64,000 nt of DNA from Alisma plantago-aquatica (Eukaryota > Streptophyta > Magnoliopsida > Alismatales > Alismataceae): positions 566,962,406-567,026,405 of the forward strand of contig OY856410.1 in the NCBI GenBank assembly GCA_963693085.1, given 5' to 3'. Each line of letters starts with the position of its first letter. Within the stretch, counting starts at the first letter, position 1. This document shows, one piece after another, positions 12,868 through 27,108 of this stretch. Under the pieces are notes generated by a model. It did not search any database, was not told where the DNA came from, and saw nothing but the letters and a program-made list of their open reading frames with translations. A program made the translations under genes and the position numbers.

Positions 12868-13130
12868 AGCTTGTCTAGGGTGCCTAGGCAGGCACATGGG
12901 CGCCACACTACTTTTTTTATCTATAAGATATAAAATATAGAAAATATATAAGGTATTTATATGTATGTTTCATGATCTACTTCCTAAATATTAATTTAAC
13001 AGTGAGAAAATATTTTAAAAATGATACCATTATCTCAAAATATGTCAAAATTATATAAACCAATATTAAAACCTAGAAAAAAAGTGTAGGCATCCTAGGC
13101 ACCCCTAAGTGGCCTTCTAAGTAGTCTTAG
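12868..13130. mobile_element. MITE-like element with imperfect terminal inverted repeats
   Basis: The left arm GTCTAGGGTGCCTAGGCAGG (about 12873-12893) pairs with the right arm GCATCCTAGGCACCCCTAAG (about 13091-13110). The flanking CACTTAG / CTAAGTGG bases extend the arms. The AT-rich centre has no ORF. The motif GGTGCCTAGGC at the termini is common in plant hAT-type MITEs, from memory. No clear duplication is visible, partly because the solo LTR begins at 13138. Confidence 0.55.
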
Positions 13131-13137
13131 TTGTTGG

Positions 13138-14893
13138 TGTTGGTATGTATGGAAGAGAGCCAATCACGTGATGATTGTAATGACATATCCTATACGATTT
13201 GATTAATAATAAAGGCAATCTTCCAATTTGTTATATTTATTCAGATATGATATAAGGATATAACATAATAAATGTCTAAAGAATGATATTACCCAATGAC
13301 GTATGTCTTCAGGTTGAGGAGATGAATAATGAGATCATACGAATGTCAAAAGTATATGTATTATTGTTATGTCCCTAGTCGTATGTTATTGAGGAAGGCT
13401 AATAGACATCAATAACACTTAATACCAGAGTGTGTGTTGGTTGATGACAATATCTCATTATTCATGATATGTAATATTAAACCAATCCCATAGACACTTG
13501 TTAGAGAATAGTGTATCGACCATACCCACCTTAAGAGTGACACATGGAATCCATGATTGGTAGTTAGAGTCATATCTTGTAGTTATGGTGGTGATTGTGG
13601 TTCTTAGACCTAAAATCACTACACTCATCACATGTTGTTTGGTGTGCTTTGACATCATCCACCATGATCCTAAATAAGAATTTGTCATAAAGCTGATGCT
13701 TGGGTGCACTGTGACACATGGGGATGGTTGTGAGTGATGTAGATGGGATTTGTCCCTCCTACATGAGTTTGAAATCGTAGACACTTGATAAGCGAGATTG
13801 AGATGCATGTCCATGTTAATGTGAGTCAATATATGATATTGAGATTACATATATCTTAGACAATCTACTCTAGTTCAAGGAACATGGATTTAACATTGAA
13901 GAGGATGATGATTCCATGCTTTAATTTCAATCTGAATATCATAGACAAAGGAACTATACAATCACTATAACACTAAGTATAGATTGTAGGTTGAAGTTGT
14001 TCTAAAACTTCTCCAATCACTTGGGTAGTAACTAAATCTTTCTAGATACCAATCATTTCTTATAAATCATAATATGATTATGAATATCACTACCAGCATA
14101 ATTCTTAGCCTACCCGGTCACACACATAGGATGTATTGGAATAGGAGTATAATCATGGACATGATTGGAAATGTTCCAAATCAAACCGATTACTAAAATG
14201 TTTAGGTGATATACTAGAATAATATTGGAACATTATCTAAGTTAATTTGTTTAAGACAATTATTAGATTTAAATTGTTAAGTCAACTTGCTAATCATGAT
14301 CTATTGACAAGAGCAGGTTGATGAAAATTAGTTAATCAATTAATATGTTTAATTGGTTAATTAATTGATTCCAGAATATTCTTCTAATAGTCCATGAGTG
14401 CTCGTATTAAATGAACCCACAACCTTTTGTTTTCTCGAGGGTTTTGGGAAACCCTACTTCATTTCCTCTACTATTTATAGGGGCATGACGATAGGCTTTT
14501 GGGATATGCTTAAACACACTCTTGTATGTGAACCCTACCCGTCATCATCCCCAAGAGAGAGAGAGAGAAGGAGAGCAACCACAATGCTAGTACATCATTA
14601 ACTAGAAGGCTACTCCTTCCTATCTTCTTGAGAAGCACGACGTGGAGTTCTAGTCCATGCACATGGACAAAGTAGAGACACAGACTCCAAGCGCATGTGT
14701 TTAGAGGATGAACGTAGACCGTATGTGCATGCGAGGAGCGACACACATAGCCGCACGAAGGGACGTCGCTGGACTTGCTCTGGGATAAGGTATATCCCAT
14801 GCACCCTCTTTCTGAATACATTGTTATTGACGAGATCTGCTTGTAGGGTATGTCGAGAAATTTTTATTGTTTTTTCTGCATCTATCGCCTCCA
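13138..14893 (+). mobile_element. Solo LTR, Angela-like copia
   Basis: Begins TGTTGGTATGTATGGAAGAG and is collinear with the LTR at 3559-5593 up to about TATCGCCTCCA. No polypurine tract precedes it and no internal coding sequence or primer site follows it, so it is most simply a solo LTR left by LTR-LTR recombination. A convincing 5-bp duplication was not found (left flank gttgg). It probably inserted into the CACTA element whose transposase lies just to the left and whose terminus lies at 18378. Confidence 0.7.
14472..14479 (+). promoter_or_regulatory. TATA-like element of the solo LTR
   Basis: TATTTATA within ctactatttataggggc, at the position corresponding to TATAAATA at 5046 in the other copy. 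Confidence 0.4.
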
Positions 14894-17760
14894 AAAAACC
14901 GAACAATTGGGTGGTGGATTTTCTACACAACTAAATAAAGCATAATACATGCACAAGGTGGAGAAGAAAATGATTTTTTGTAATTCTTATGACATGAGTT
15001 CTTTGTAAATGAGAGATGCATATATGTATCTACCAATGTCATTCATTTTTGCCTTGTCTAGCTATCTTGAAAACAATCCTCCTAATAAGCTGAGAATCTA
15101 TTACAACTTTTTCTTGGTGAGAGACTGCATGGAGTGCACACCAAGAATGTCGGATGTAATCACCGTGAGGGAATTTAGAATGGACAAGAAGGAAGCAACT
15201 AATTTTATTGCCATATGCATACATGTTTTACCACTCTCCTCCAATTAAGAACTTTTGTCTACATAAGTTCCATAAGTCAAAGTGCTGACAGGCTCTTGGT
15301 TCAACATTGAATCTTGATTTCCTAAGAGAGTGGCAGTGAGGAAAAGGGAAGATGAAGAAGAGGAAATAGAGGTGCTGAGGATGAGGAGGAGTGTTGCTTC
15401 TTTTATTTTGAGTTATAACTCTAATGTGACGTGCTATAGATCAAACAAAACACCATCACATGCCCCAAATCTCATCATGTAAAGACCAAGAAGGACACCA
15501 TAGACTGACCATTGAGTTCGTAGCCCCATAAAGAAAATCAGGATAGTAGAATGTGGAGACCAATGTTGTTTTTGCACTATGCCCATCAATGAGTGGACTG
15601 TGAGTCTGGAAACTATTGCAAGGAGCTATGGTACAACCTATCAAGAAGATATGCTTTTGGGGATCACCAGAGATATCAGAGTTTTAGAATAGCTCACGTC
15701 ATATTAAAATTAGAAATTAGCTTAGATTAACTAAATTGCAGTGGACAATAACTAATCAATATTCTCTCATCTACAATAGATAATGCCCCACTCCCCTATT
15801 TCCCTATCCAAGTATAACATGCACCAACCAAGAAACAATACCTTCCCATCTAACAAGTCAATATCCAACAAAAAAGGTAGCTAGGCCTAGGGTACCAACA
15901 AATCATCTAATTATCAATTTATCACTATATACTGAGTTGTGATCACTTCATGTGTAGTTCTTAAATTGCATACGATCTCTCAATTTTAAGACCTTCAAGT
16001 TGATCGTAATGACATGTCACCATTCAAATGTAGTGGAAATGTCTCTAGCAACATCTAGGTACCAATTGCATTAGGGGTGGGAATTAGGCTGCTCTTGTTG
16101 GCGACAATGCCAATAGGATCATTCACATAAAATAGAAAGATAATGAAGAGAAACATAAATGAAAGAGGTTGTCTACTCTAATATTAGTATGGGGGCATGT
16201 TAAGAAGAGTTCATAAAAATATTATTCTCATAGGTATAAACACAATCAATTATATGTTACTTTACTCATGGGAAGTCTGCAAGAACAAGCCCCTTCTTAC
16301 TAGAATATAGAAACTAATTCAGACCAGAGATTTTTGTCTGATCACATTAGTATCATAACTTAAGAAAACAACTTGTATCCTATCAACAAGTTTTAACACA
16401 TTCATTTTATTTCATAGTGTTTCTTCTTTGAAGTAAAACTTTTGATATGGCAAAAATCTTGTGTACCGATGCTTCTCAGAATGCTTAGACCATCTTTGTG
16501 CCATAAATATGATTATTTACCACTTATTATTTTATCTTTTTCTTATGATTTTTTATTAGTTACTTAAGATGTAACTTCTTGTGGTCTACATAGTATATGA
16601 TTCATATTGACCAAGCACCATCATCATGGCCTCACCTCTGCCATTATGGTTTATTTAGAGTCATTACAATTTATGATGTTTTTGGATCATCATATACTAT
16701 ACTAATTAGAATCATGGGACAAATTTAAGTTTACTACTTCCAATATCTACTGGCCATGAGACAAATATAATTGATGGATCGATTTAGGTTTACAATCTAT
16801 AGTTCTTCTAGTTCTTGTAACCAATGCATTAAATCTCTACTCTTTGGTTGGACACACTTCTGGCATAGTAGATGAAACTGTAAAGCCCATAAGTGGTCTT
16901 CTTGGAAAAGTTGTTGCAACCAAAGTGATATTGAGTATTGCTAAACATGTATCAACTTTGGTTATTTTGGAGATATAACTGATAATGGAAGTGGCATATT
17001 TGAGTTAAGTCAGTAGGTAAATCTAGTTAGCATCTGAATAAAGTTATGTATTTGAAACTTTAGTGTACTCTATTCACATAACTAGAGTCAGAGCTTGTGA
17101 ATAAAGGTTCAAGTATGAGGCGTAACGATAAAAAACCTATAAATATAGAGATGTTGCTAATAGACACATGTGAAATTGTAGTGCTCAGGACCAGTGGCGT
17201 AGACACGATTCTGTATTAGGGAGGGCACCATGCAATGTAATGGTTCATACAAAAAAAAAGAATAACATTTTGACGAAGCGTAATGCCTTTAGTGTTTTTG
17301 ATTCCTAATGGTTCTTATCAATCAATATTTATGATTCATATCATTATATTCCCCGAAACAATTGATGGCCAAACAAGTGAACATGATATTACTATTTTGA
17401 GAACATTATGCAATATTAAAAACATCCAATGTAATGCCAAAATGATCAGAAACAATCATGGATTATGAAGATCTTAGTAAACTATAGTTGCAACTATGAT
17501 TACACCAAGTTTATCCTAGGACAACATGGTTTACTTAAACTTTACATTGCAAGAGATGTACCAAAAAACAAATAGAAAGACATCATAAAACTATAAATTT
17601 TGAAATAATACCCTTTCTAACGTCCAAATTGCTGTAACTATAGTCAGAAATTGGTATTATGATTGGCAAAGTGTCATCTAAGGAGGGTATGATGGGGGAA
17701 ACTTACTCTCCAACTCTATTGTAGAAATGAGTTTAGCCAAAGTAATGGTGGAATGATCCT
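14894..17760. other. AT-rich decayed DNA, no gene recognised
   Basis: Only short ORFs without domain motifs. A short tract at about 17191-17230 (cagtggcgtagacacg...agggagggcacc) looks like one end of a common plant hAT-type MITE, but no matching second end was found. Confidence 0.45.
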
Positions 17761-17769
17761 ATTGAATAG

Positions 17770-18000
17770 GAGGGGCATAATTGAAATGACTTTAGCCGCT
17801 AGCTACTCGCCTCCTCAAGTGGCCGGCCGAAAGGGAGGAAGCATGATTGCTTGATGATGCCGACACCGCTACTTGCCTCCTGAAGTGGCTGGGCGATGGG
17901 GGAGGAAACTAATGGATGCCGGCGGGGCTGCTTTACAGGTGGCGCCAAGGTGTGGGGGTTTCTCTGACACAAACAACACTAACGGAGCACAAGACAGTGG
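17770..18000 (-). promoter_or_regulatory. GC-rich patch near the CACTA terminus, candidate downstream control region
   Basis: A distinctly GC-rich island in AT-rich DNA. It has an approximate duplication: GCTACTCGCCTCCTCAAGTG near 17810 and GCTACTTGCCTCCTGAAGTG near 17869, each followed by a ggccgg/ggctgg and gggagga block. In the maize Spm/En element a GC-rich downstream control region lies just inside the 5' end (established knowledge). Here the patch is about 400-600 bp inside the right terminus, and the transposase remnant points away from that terminus, so the geometry fits. The functional assignment is inference. Confidence 0.4.
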
Positions 18001-18229
18001 GGAAGTGCGGTGGGGGACATAATCAGGACTGAATGAGCAAGGGCGTGAGATCAGTTAAAGGAAGATCATGCTATCACGAAAAAACATGGATGCATGCGTA
18101 GGGTATCACACGGCTTTTGGATGAAAAGGGGTGAATTGACACCATCCAATTATCGTTAAAAATGGTTATTTGCAAGGGGAATAAAGCGGGAGGGAGATGA
18201 GATATAAAAGAGTATTGTTTGTATTCAAA

Positions 18230-18378
18230 TGGAATTTGAAGTCAATTTTCTAGTTATTACCATTAGCTACATTTGGATTACTTATATTTTTATAATTTGT
18301 AAGAACAAGTAGTTGTTAACTACAAATGAAACATATGTAGTTCGAGAAATTGTAGCTAATTCATGTTTTTTTGTAGTG
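18230..18378 (-). mobile_element. CACTA element terminus and subterminal repeats
   Basis: Read on the minus strand the element starts CACTACAAAAAAACATGAAT at 18378, a standard CACTA terminus. Subterminal short repeats of GTAGCTAATT / GTAGTTAAC type occur in both orientations (18262, 18313, 18338, 18352). Immediately to the right, Athila-2 reverse transcriptase sequence begins in mid-gene, so this is the junction of a CACTA element inserted in, or abutting, Athila-2. The other CACTA end was not found in the window. Confidence 0.75.
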
Positions 18379-20145
18379 AATCGTACCTACACAATCTTTT
18401 CCTTGCCCTAGAATGTTGTGAAGAAGCACATCTGGTGCTCAATTGGGAAAAGTGCAACTTCATGGTGAAGGAAGGCATTGTTCTAGGACACTGAGTTAGC
18501 TCTAGAGGCATTGAAGTCGAAAAAGCAAAGATCGAAGTGATTGCCAAGATGTCTCATCCAACTATCGTTAAAGAAATTCAGGCATTCTTGGGACATACCA
18601 TATTCTATAGGAGGTTTATTCGTGACTTTAGTAAGATCACCAAGCCCCTGGCAAACCTTCTCTAGAAGGATGTGGAGTTCATCATTCATTCTGAATGCAT
18701 GAAGAGCTTCAACACTTTGAAGGAAGCTCTAGTCTTAACTCCCATCCTTTGTTCCCCAGATTGGTCTCTTCCCTTTGAGATCATGTGTGATGCTAGTGAC
18801 TATGCCGTGGGTGCAGTTCTAGGGCAATGCGTCGACAATAAATATCACACAATCTATTATGCTAGTAAGACATTGGATGATGTGCACAAGAATTATGCTA
18901 CCACTGAAAATAAGCTTCTCTCCATTGTCTTTGCTTTTGACAAATTTCACTCCTATCTGATAGGATTAGAAGTGGCTGTCTACTCTGATCATGCTGCTAT
19001 AAAATATTTAATTCAAATAAAGACACAAAATCAAGGCTGATTAGGTGGATTCTATTATTTTAAGAGTTTGATCTGGAAATCAAGGACAAGAAGGGAACTG
19101 AGAATGTCATTGCTGATCAACCTAGTCAATTACACATTCAAGATAGTGACATGGTCCCGATCAATGACTCTAAGCCTGATGACCACTTGCTGAAGGTGAC
19201 TACATTGACGTCGTGGTATGTAGATTTTTTTAATTACCTAGGTGAAAGAGTCCTCCATACAGACTACACACGGAATGATAGTAAGAAGTTCATGTGTAAC
19301 ATTTTCCACTACTATTGGGATGAGCCTTACCTTTTCTAATTGTGTTCAGAAGGCCTTTACTGTCAGTGCATCTCTAAAGAAGAAGCTCCTCTTATCTTGG
19401 AACAATGTCACTCTGGCCCAACTAGGTCCACATGAGCTCTAAGAAGACTACGTTAAAGTCCTAAAATGTGGGTTCTTGTGGCCTACGCTCAATAATATGT
19501 GAAGTCTTGTGATCAATGCCATCGATCTGGCAACATTTTGAAGAGAGACGAGATGCCCCTCAATCCTTTATAGGAAGTGGAGATTCTTGAGATTTGGGGT
19601 GTGGATTACATGGGTTCATTCTCCTCATTTTATGGCTTTTGTACATCCTCGTAGCTATTTATTATGTTTGCAAATAGGTTGAAGTCATTGCCCCACACAA
19701 TCTGGCAACTCTATGCCAGTCATAAAGATATTCAAGGACACCATTTTCCCATGCTTTGGAGTCCCTCCCTCTATCACTTCTAATGGGGGATCTCATTTCC
19801 TTGAGCGTAGCTTTGAAGCCCTCCTCTACAAGTATGGTGTCTCGCATCCGGTGGCGACTCCATACCACCCTCAGAGGAGTAGTCAGGTAGAGGTTTCCAA
19901 CTGTTAAATCCAGTCGATTCTGGAGAAGACTATTAGAAGAACAAGGTAAGATTGGGCCAACAAGCTAAACAACACACTCTGGGCATACCTGACTGCCTAC
20001 AAGACTCCCCTCGACACTACACCCTTCATCCTCATCTATGGGAAGTCTTTTCACCTACCATTGGAGCTTGAATAACAACCTCAATGGGCCATCAAGCATC
20101 TCAACTTCAACCTCCATGTAGCAAAAGAGAACTATCTACTTCAAC
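18379..20145 (+). pseudogene. Athila-2 pol fragment (end of RT, RNase H, integrase), broken
   Basis: Collinear at the protein level with residues from about 1150 onward of the intact Athila ORF at 36814-42360. Readable blocks are [57 protein letters not shown] (RNase H), [28 protein letters not shown], and the integrase core ([24 protein letters not shown]). The catalytic Asp of ISDGGSHF is Asn here. Stops (for example at 18496 and 18664) and frameshifts are frequent. The segment begins abruptly at the CACTA terminus and ends at 20145, where a hAT-type element interrupts it; the reading resumes at 29003. Confidence 0.9.
20138..20145. repeat. Target-site duplication (left) of the hAT-type element
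   Basis: ACTTCAAC, repeated exactly at 29003-29010. Removing one copy and everything between restores the continuity of the Athila-2 sequence. Confidence 0.9.
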
Positions 20146-20448
20146 CAGTGTTTTTAAAACTGAACCGAACTGGCCAGTTCGATCGGTCAGACCGGTAAAC
20201 TGGTGGCCAACCGGTTTGGAAGCCTAAAAAACCAGTTATGTGTTCTTTTCTGGTCCAACTGGTCAGAAACACGGTCCAACCGGTCGAACTAGTTGACCGG
20301 ATTGAACCGGATCGAACCAGTGGTTCTAATCGAAGAAAAAAATAAAATATATAATATAAAAATAAAGTTGTGACTACATAACCGATACCATATTCTGATT
20401 ACATAAAAGCAAGAAATGTTTTACTTGCTTAGTTGGAGGAGGAAGTGT

Positions 20449-20449
<1 letters not shown>

Positions 20450-20500
<51 letters not shown>
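20450..20500. repeat. (TA)n microsatellite
   Basis: Uninterrupted TA dinucleotide run between the hAT-type left arm and the 396-bp MITE. Length in the assembly may be unreliable. Confidence 0.95.
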
Positions 20501-22201
<1,701 letters not shown>

Positions 22202-22245
22202 ATATATATAAATATATAAATATATATATAAATATATAAATATAT

Positions 22246-22308
<63 letters not shown>

Positions 22309-22315
22309 TATATAT
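22202..22315. repeat. Impure (TA)n tract with AAATATA interruptions
   Basis: TA repeat broken by periodic extra A residues (ataaatata), unlike the pure runs elsewhere in this tract. Confidence 0.9.
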
Positions 22316-23102
<787 letters not shown>

Positions 23103-23118
23103 ATATATATATATATAT

Positions 23119-23457
23119 GGGCCCATCTTTATTGCCCGCGCGGGTAGCTACCCGCCCACCCTTCCGATCACTTTGTTTTCATTTTTTTCCGAAATTGTAG
23201 ATGACTATTTTGTCTAGCTCTCAAAAAAATTTGAGCCAAAAATAATATCATTTGCCCCTCCAAAATCAAAAAACCCGTCCTTATATATATCTGCTGTATA
23301 TTTTGTAAAGAGTTATTTTTTTGACCAGCAGAGTTACTTTTTTGACACCATAGTTACTTTTTTTACAGCAGAGTTACTTTCTTAACTAGAAGAGTTACTT
23401 TTTTGGCTGCAGGGTAGCGAAAATCAATGCTACCCGCGCGGGCAATGAATGAACACT
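23119..23457 (-). mobile_element. (TA)n-flanked TIR element, copy F (inverted)
   Basis: End 2 GGGCCCATCTTTATTGCCCG first, end 1 GGGCAATGAATGAACACT last. Reverse complement of copy E with scattered differences. Confidence 0.85.
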
Positions 23458-23471
23458 ATATATATATATAT

Positions 23472-23810
23472 GGCCCATCTTTATTGCCCGCGCGGGTAGC
23501 TACCCGCCCACTCTTCCGATCACTTTTTTTCAAATTTTTTTTTCCGAAATTGTAGAGGACTATTTTGTCTAGCTCTCTAAAAAATTTGAGCCAAAAATAA
23601 TATCATTTGCCCCTCCAAAATCAAAAAACCCGTCCTTATATATATCTGCTGTATATTTTGTACAGAGTTACTTTTTTGGCCAGCAGAGTTACTTTTTTGA
23701 CACCATTGTTACTTTTTTACAACATAGTTACTTTCTTAGCTAGGAGAGTTACTTTTTTGGCTGCAGGGTAGCGAAAATCAATACTACCCGCACGGGCAAT
23801 GAATGAACAC

Positions 23811-23812
<2 letters not shown>
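23472..23812 (-). mobile_element. (TA)n-flanked TIR element, copy G (inverted)
   Basis: GGCCCATCTTTATTGCCCGC first, GGGCAATGAATGAACACCC last. Close to copy F, from which it is separated by about 14 bp of TA repeat. Confidence 0.85.

Positions 23813-23896
<84 letters not shown>
23813..23896. repeat. (TA)n microsatellite between copies G and H
   Basis: About 84 bp of TA repeat. Confidence 0.95.
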
Positions 23897-23898
<2 letters not shown>

Positions 23899-23979
23899 TG
23901 TTCACTTATTGCTTGTGGGGTATCTTCAGTTGGCTACCCGTGCCTTGGAAACACGGTGGCATATTTTGTAAATATAGAC

Positions 23980-24335
23980 ACAGTTGCATGCTATCCTGCG
24001 TCTCCTTCGGCCTATTCACGGGCAAGCTCCGCTACGTCCCGTTCCGCACTCCGCGGGTGCTCGTTCACCCAGTCCACACCCATCGGAAGCCATCCCAAGT
24101 AGCGTCATCATCATCCACATCCCGCCACCGGTCGCTGCCGAGCTCTACCGTCAGGTGTTCCCACCCTCGGCAGCAGAGTTCATCTTGGACGACCTCGAGG
24201 ACGTCCTTCACGACCGCTCGCCCTCGGCACTTTCCTCACCTTACTGAGGGCAGAGGCGTCGAACTTCTATTTGGGGTTGGAGACGATGGAAACCGGCGAT
24301 TTGGTCGGATCCTCGACCACACTGCTAACTCTACC
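23980..24335 (+). pseudogene. GC-rich captured sequence of unknown origin
   Basis: Strongly GC-rich, exon-like composition, open on the plus strand in more than one frame (for example 23984-24247, containing PPVAAELYRQVFPPSAAEF). I recognise no family. It lies between the left end of element H and the ABCB fragment, so it is probably a further captured gene piece or an upstream part of the same ABCB gene. Confidence 0.4.
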
Positions 24336-24555
24336 GTCGAGCTTTACCATATAAGGACGGTAGCATCTTTTGTAATGGAGGACCATTTAGCTGAGAAATA
24401 CGCAGAGTGGCTGGCGCTGGGATGGGTGTCATCTACCTGGTTACTTACTCGCAGTGGGCTCTGGCATTCTGGTACGGGTCGTTGCTGGTTGCTAAAGGCG
24501 AGATCAGTGGCGGCGATGCGATTGCTTGCTTCTTTGGAGTCAACGTCGGGGGCAG

Positions 24556-24642
24556 GTTGGTGATCAGAAACTCGCATTCCATCTCACAGGCATTCTTACA
24601 GTTTACGAACTGCAAGTCTGAGAATTTGTGATCATAATGCAG
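24556..24642 (+). other. Retained intron 1 in the ABCB fragment
   Basis: GTTGGTGATC...ATAATGCAG lies between the exon ending in GVNVGGR and the exon beginning [12 protein letters not shown]. Joining the exons keeps the protein motif continuous. Confidence 0.75.
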
Positions 24643-24962
24643 GGGTCTGGCATTGTCCTTGTCTTTCTTCGCCCAGTTCGCGCAAGGGATCGTGGCAGCA
24701 ACGAAAGCCTTCGAGGTCATCGACCGAGTGCCAACAATCGACCCGTATGATACTGAAACTGGCCACATCCCGTCAACGATCAAAGGTAGGATCTAGTTCC
24801 GGGACGTGACCTTGGCGTACCCAGCTCGGCCTGAGATACCGGTCCTCAGCTCCGTGAACGTCACCATCCGTCCATCGGAGACCGTCGCCATCGTCGGGGC
24901 AAGCGGGTGTGGGAAATCCACTACGCTCGCTCTGATTCTAAGACTTTATGATCCGAACTTGG

Positions 24963-25046
24963 GTACGTATGAGCCAGCGGATGAACTTAAGGTTGTCATC
25001 ATGACATGTATAGTTTGTGTTTTCATCTGTTCTGTGTGCTCTGCAG
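24963..25046 (+). other. Retained intron 2 in the ABCB fragment
   Basis: GTACGTATGAG...CTCTGCAG lies between LRLYDPNLG and [10 protein letters not shown], within the nucleotide-binding domain. Confidence 0.8.
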
Positions 25047-25270
25047 GCTCTATCCTGTTGGATCACCTTGACGTGAGGACGCTCCAGGTGAAATGGCTCA
25101 GGGACCAGATGGGGCTGGTTGGACAGGAGCCTGCACTTTTCCCTGGATCTATACTCGAGAACGTGATGCTGGGCAGACCGAACGCCACTAGAAAGGAAGC
25201 TGTTGCGGCTTGTGCAGCTGCCAATGTGCATTCGTTTGTATCTGAGCTTCCTGAAGGGTATGACACTCAG

Positions 25271-25353
25271 GTAATTAATGCTGGTACTAGTAATCAGTTA
25301 ACATATGTAGAACAAGCTGCAAAATATTGATATTCTTTTGTAATGCTCTCTAG
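25271..25353 (+). other. Retained intron 3 in the ABCB fragment
   Basis: GTAATTAATGC...CTCTCTAG lies between EGYDTQ and VGSAGRLLTGGQKQ, just before the ABC signature. Confidence 0.8.
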
Positions 25354-25395
25354 GTTGGAAGTGCGGGCAGGCTGTTAACTGGGGGCCAGAAACAG

Positions 25396-26930
25396 TGTAT
25401 ATGGTATAAAAAGTAACTATCCAATAACAAAAGTAACACTGAAACACAAAAAGTAACTAATGATACAAAAAGTAAGTATCCGAATAGTTATTTTTTGTAC
25501 CAAATAGTTATTTTTTGTGTCTTGCCGTTACTTTCAGCGTTAGATAGTTACTTTTTGTGTCTTTGTGTTACTTTTAGTGTGTGATAGTTACTTTTCTTAC
25601 TATGTAGTTACTTTTTGTGTCATGGTGCTACTTTCAGTGTCGATGGTTATTTTTTTTATCATGCTCTTACTTTTAATATCAGATAGTTACTTTTCTTACC
25701 ATATAATTACTTTTTGTGGCTCAATGTTACTTTTAGTGTCAGATAGTTACTTTTTGGGTCATCCACAAGAGTTACTTTATAAAGTACAACAATTACTTTT
25801 TGAACGCTAGAGTTACTTTTTATATTGTCACAGTTACTCTTAGTATTGTCACAGTTACTCTTAGTGCTCTTATAGTTACTCTTAGTGCTTTTACAGTTAC
25901 TCTTAGTGCTCTCACAGTTACTCTTAGTGCTCTTACAGTTACTCTCAGTATTTGAAATCTATTGTTGTGTTACCTTGAGCTCCAGAAGCTGTATGTATAC
26001 ATTGATTATGTTACAAAGAATCTTTTCTGATCAGATGTTACTCTTTGAAGAATATTTGTCTCTCTTTGTGTCAAATGAATACTCTTTCTTATGAAATACT
26101 TACATTTTTATATTAGAATAGTTACTTTCATGTTTGTACAGTTACTTACAAAATGTCAGTTTGTTACTATGTGATTCACATACACTGGTTTTGTCTATTT
26201 GACTTACCTTCCTCTACAAGAGTTACTTTACAAAGTATAACAATTACTTTTTGAATGCACATAGTTACTTTTATGTTGTCACAGTTACTCGTAGTGCTCT
26301 TACAGTTACTCTAGATGTTATTATAATTACTTTATCGATGAGGAGTTCATCTCTTTTATTTATCAGTGAGTTCTGATATAGATATATTTTTTTAATAGAA
26401 CACTTGCTTTCGTGTTCGTACAGTTACTTACAAAATGTCTCTGTTACTCTGTGTTCGATACACATTGTTTTTGTGATACATGTTTTACCTTTCTCTGTTA
26501 GAGTTACTTTTACAAAGTATAAGAGTTACTTTTCTCTGCTATCACAGTTACACTTAGTGTTCTTACAATTACTCTTAGTGTACTTACAATTACTCTTAGT
26601 GTTCTTACAGTTACCCTTAGTGTTCTTATAATTACTTTGTGGGTTACGAGATCATCACTCTTCCTCTTCAATATTCTTATAATTACTTTTAGTGTCAGAT
26701 AGTTACTTTTTATACCATATAGTTACTTTTTGTGTCTTAGTATTACTTTCGGTGTTAGTTAATTAATTTTTTCTATTACAATTTGTTACTTAATGTGTCA
26801 AATAGCTACTTTCTCTGACCAACATCTTGTCCATCTGTAATAGTTACTTTTCTTACTATATAGTTACTTTTTGTGTCATGGTGTTATTTTCAGTGTCGAT
26901 AAAGTAACTATGCAGTACAAATTATTTGTA
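25396..26930 (+). repeat. GTTACTTTT-type minisatellite array in element H
   Basis: Dozens of diverged short units built on (A/G)GTTACTTTT(T)GTGTC, spaced roughly 20-25 bp. Variants are AGTTACTCTTAGTGCTCTTAC (about 25828-25945, 26280-26310, 26545-26640) and ATAGTTACTTTTTGTGTC (about 25488-25760, 26690-26900). The first units (25407-25475) are in the opposite orientation (AAAAGTAACTA). The core GTTACTTTTT is the one repeated five or six times in copies A-G. Hydrophobic Leu/Val-rich open frames here are artefacts of the repeat. Confidence 0.85.
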
Positions 26931-27108
26931 CTTATGATAGCTTTAAAAAATGTCAAGTTTTCACAAAGTAGGTACTGTCGATCCCAGCACATCCACATCA
27001 ATACAGAATAAAATTCACAATATGTAAGTGACAAGTGCAAAAGTTGTTTGCAAAGGATTGAATTTTAAACGACCATACAACAATCACCAAACCATTAATT
27101 GAAACTAT

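Larger units (their letters stand above)
24340..25395 (+). pseudogene. ABCB (MDR/P-glycoprotein-type) transporter fragment with introns
   Basis: Part of a plant B-family ABC transporter, from the end of the first transmembrane domain into the first nucleotide-binding domain. Visible: RTVASFV and [73 protein letters not shown]; then the NBD with Walker [10 protein letters not shown] (about 24898-24924), Q-loop [14 protein letters not shown], and a degenerate signature LTGGQKQ at 25375-25395. GT..AG introns separate exons at 24556-24642, 24963-25046 and 25271-25353. Frame breaks (near 24418) and a stop (near 24795) occur. The copy stops abruptly at 25395 before Walker B. Retained introns mean it was copied as DNA rather than from mRNA. 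Family membership is confident; the member is not assigned. Confidence 0.88.

Noticed and set aside
12905..12920. 'cacactactttttt' as the missing left CACTA terminus
   Set aside because: It lies inside the palindromic MITE and on the wrong side of the transposase; subterminal repeats are absent.
17191..17230. hAT-type MITE end (cagtggcgtagacacg...gggagggcacc)
   Set aside because: Looks like one terminus of a common plant MITE, but no second end or target duplication was found.
23984..24563. 254-codon plus-strand ORF across the left part of element H as a real protein
   Set aside because: It begins in (TA)n, runs through an unidentified GC-rich piece in one frame and reads only part of the ABCB motif before shifting frame.
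25396..26930. CRISPR-like array of short repeats (GTTACTTTT)
   Set aside because: Units are diverged, spacing varies, there are no unique constant-length spacers, and the context is plant transposon DNA.
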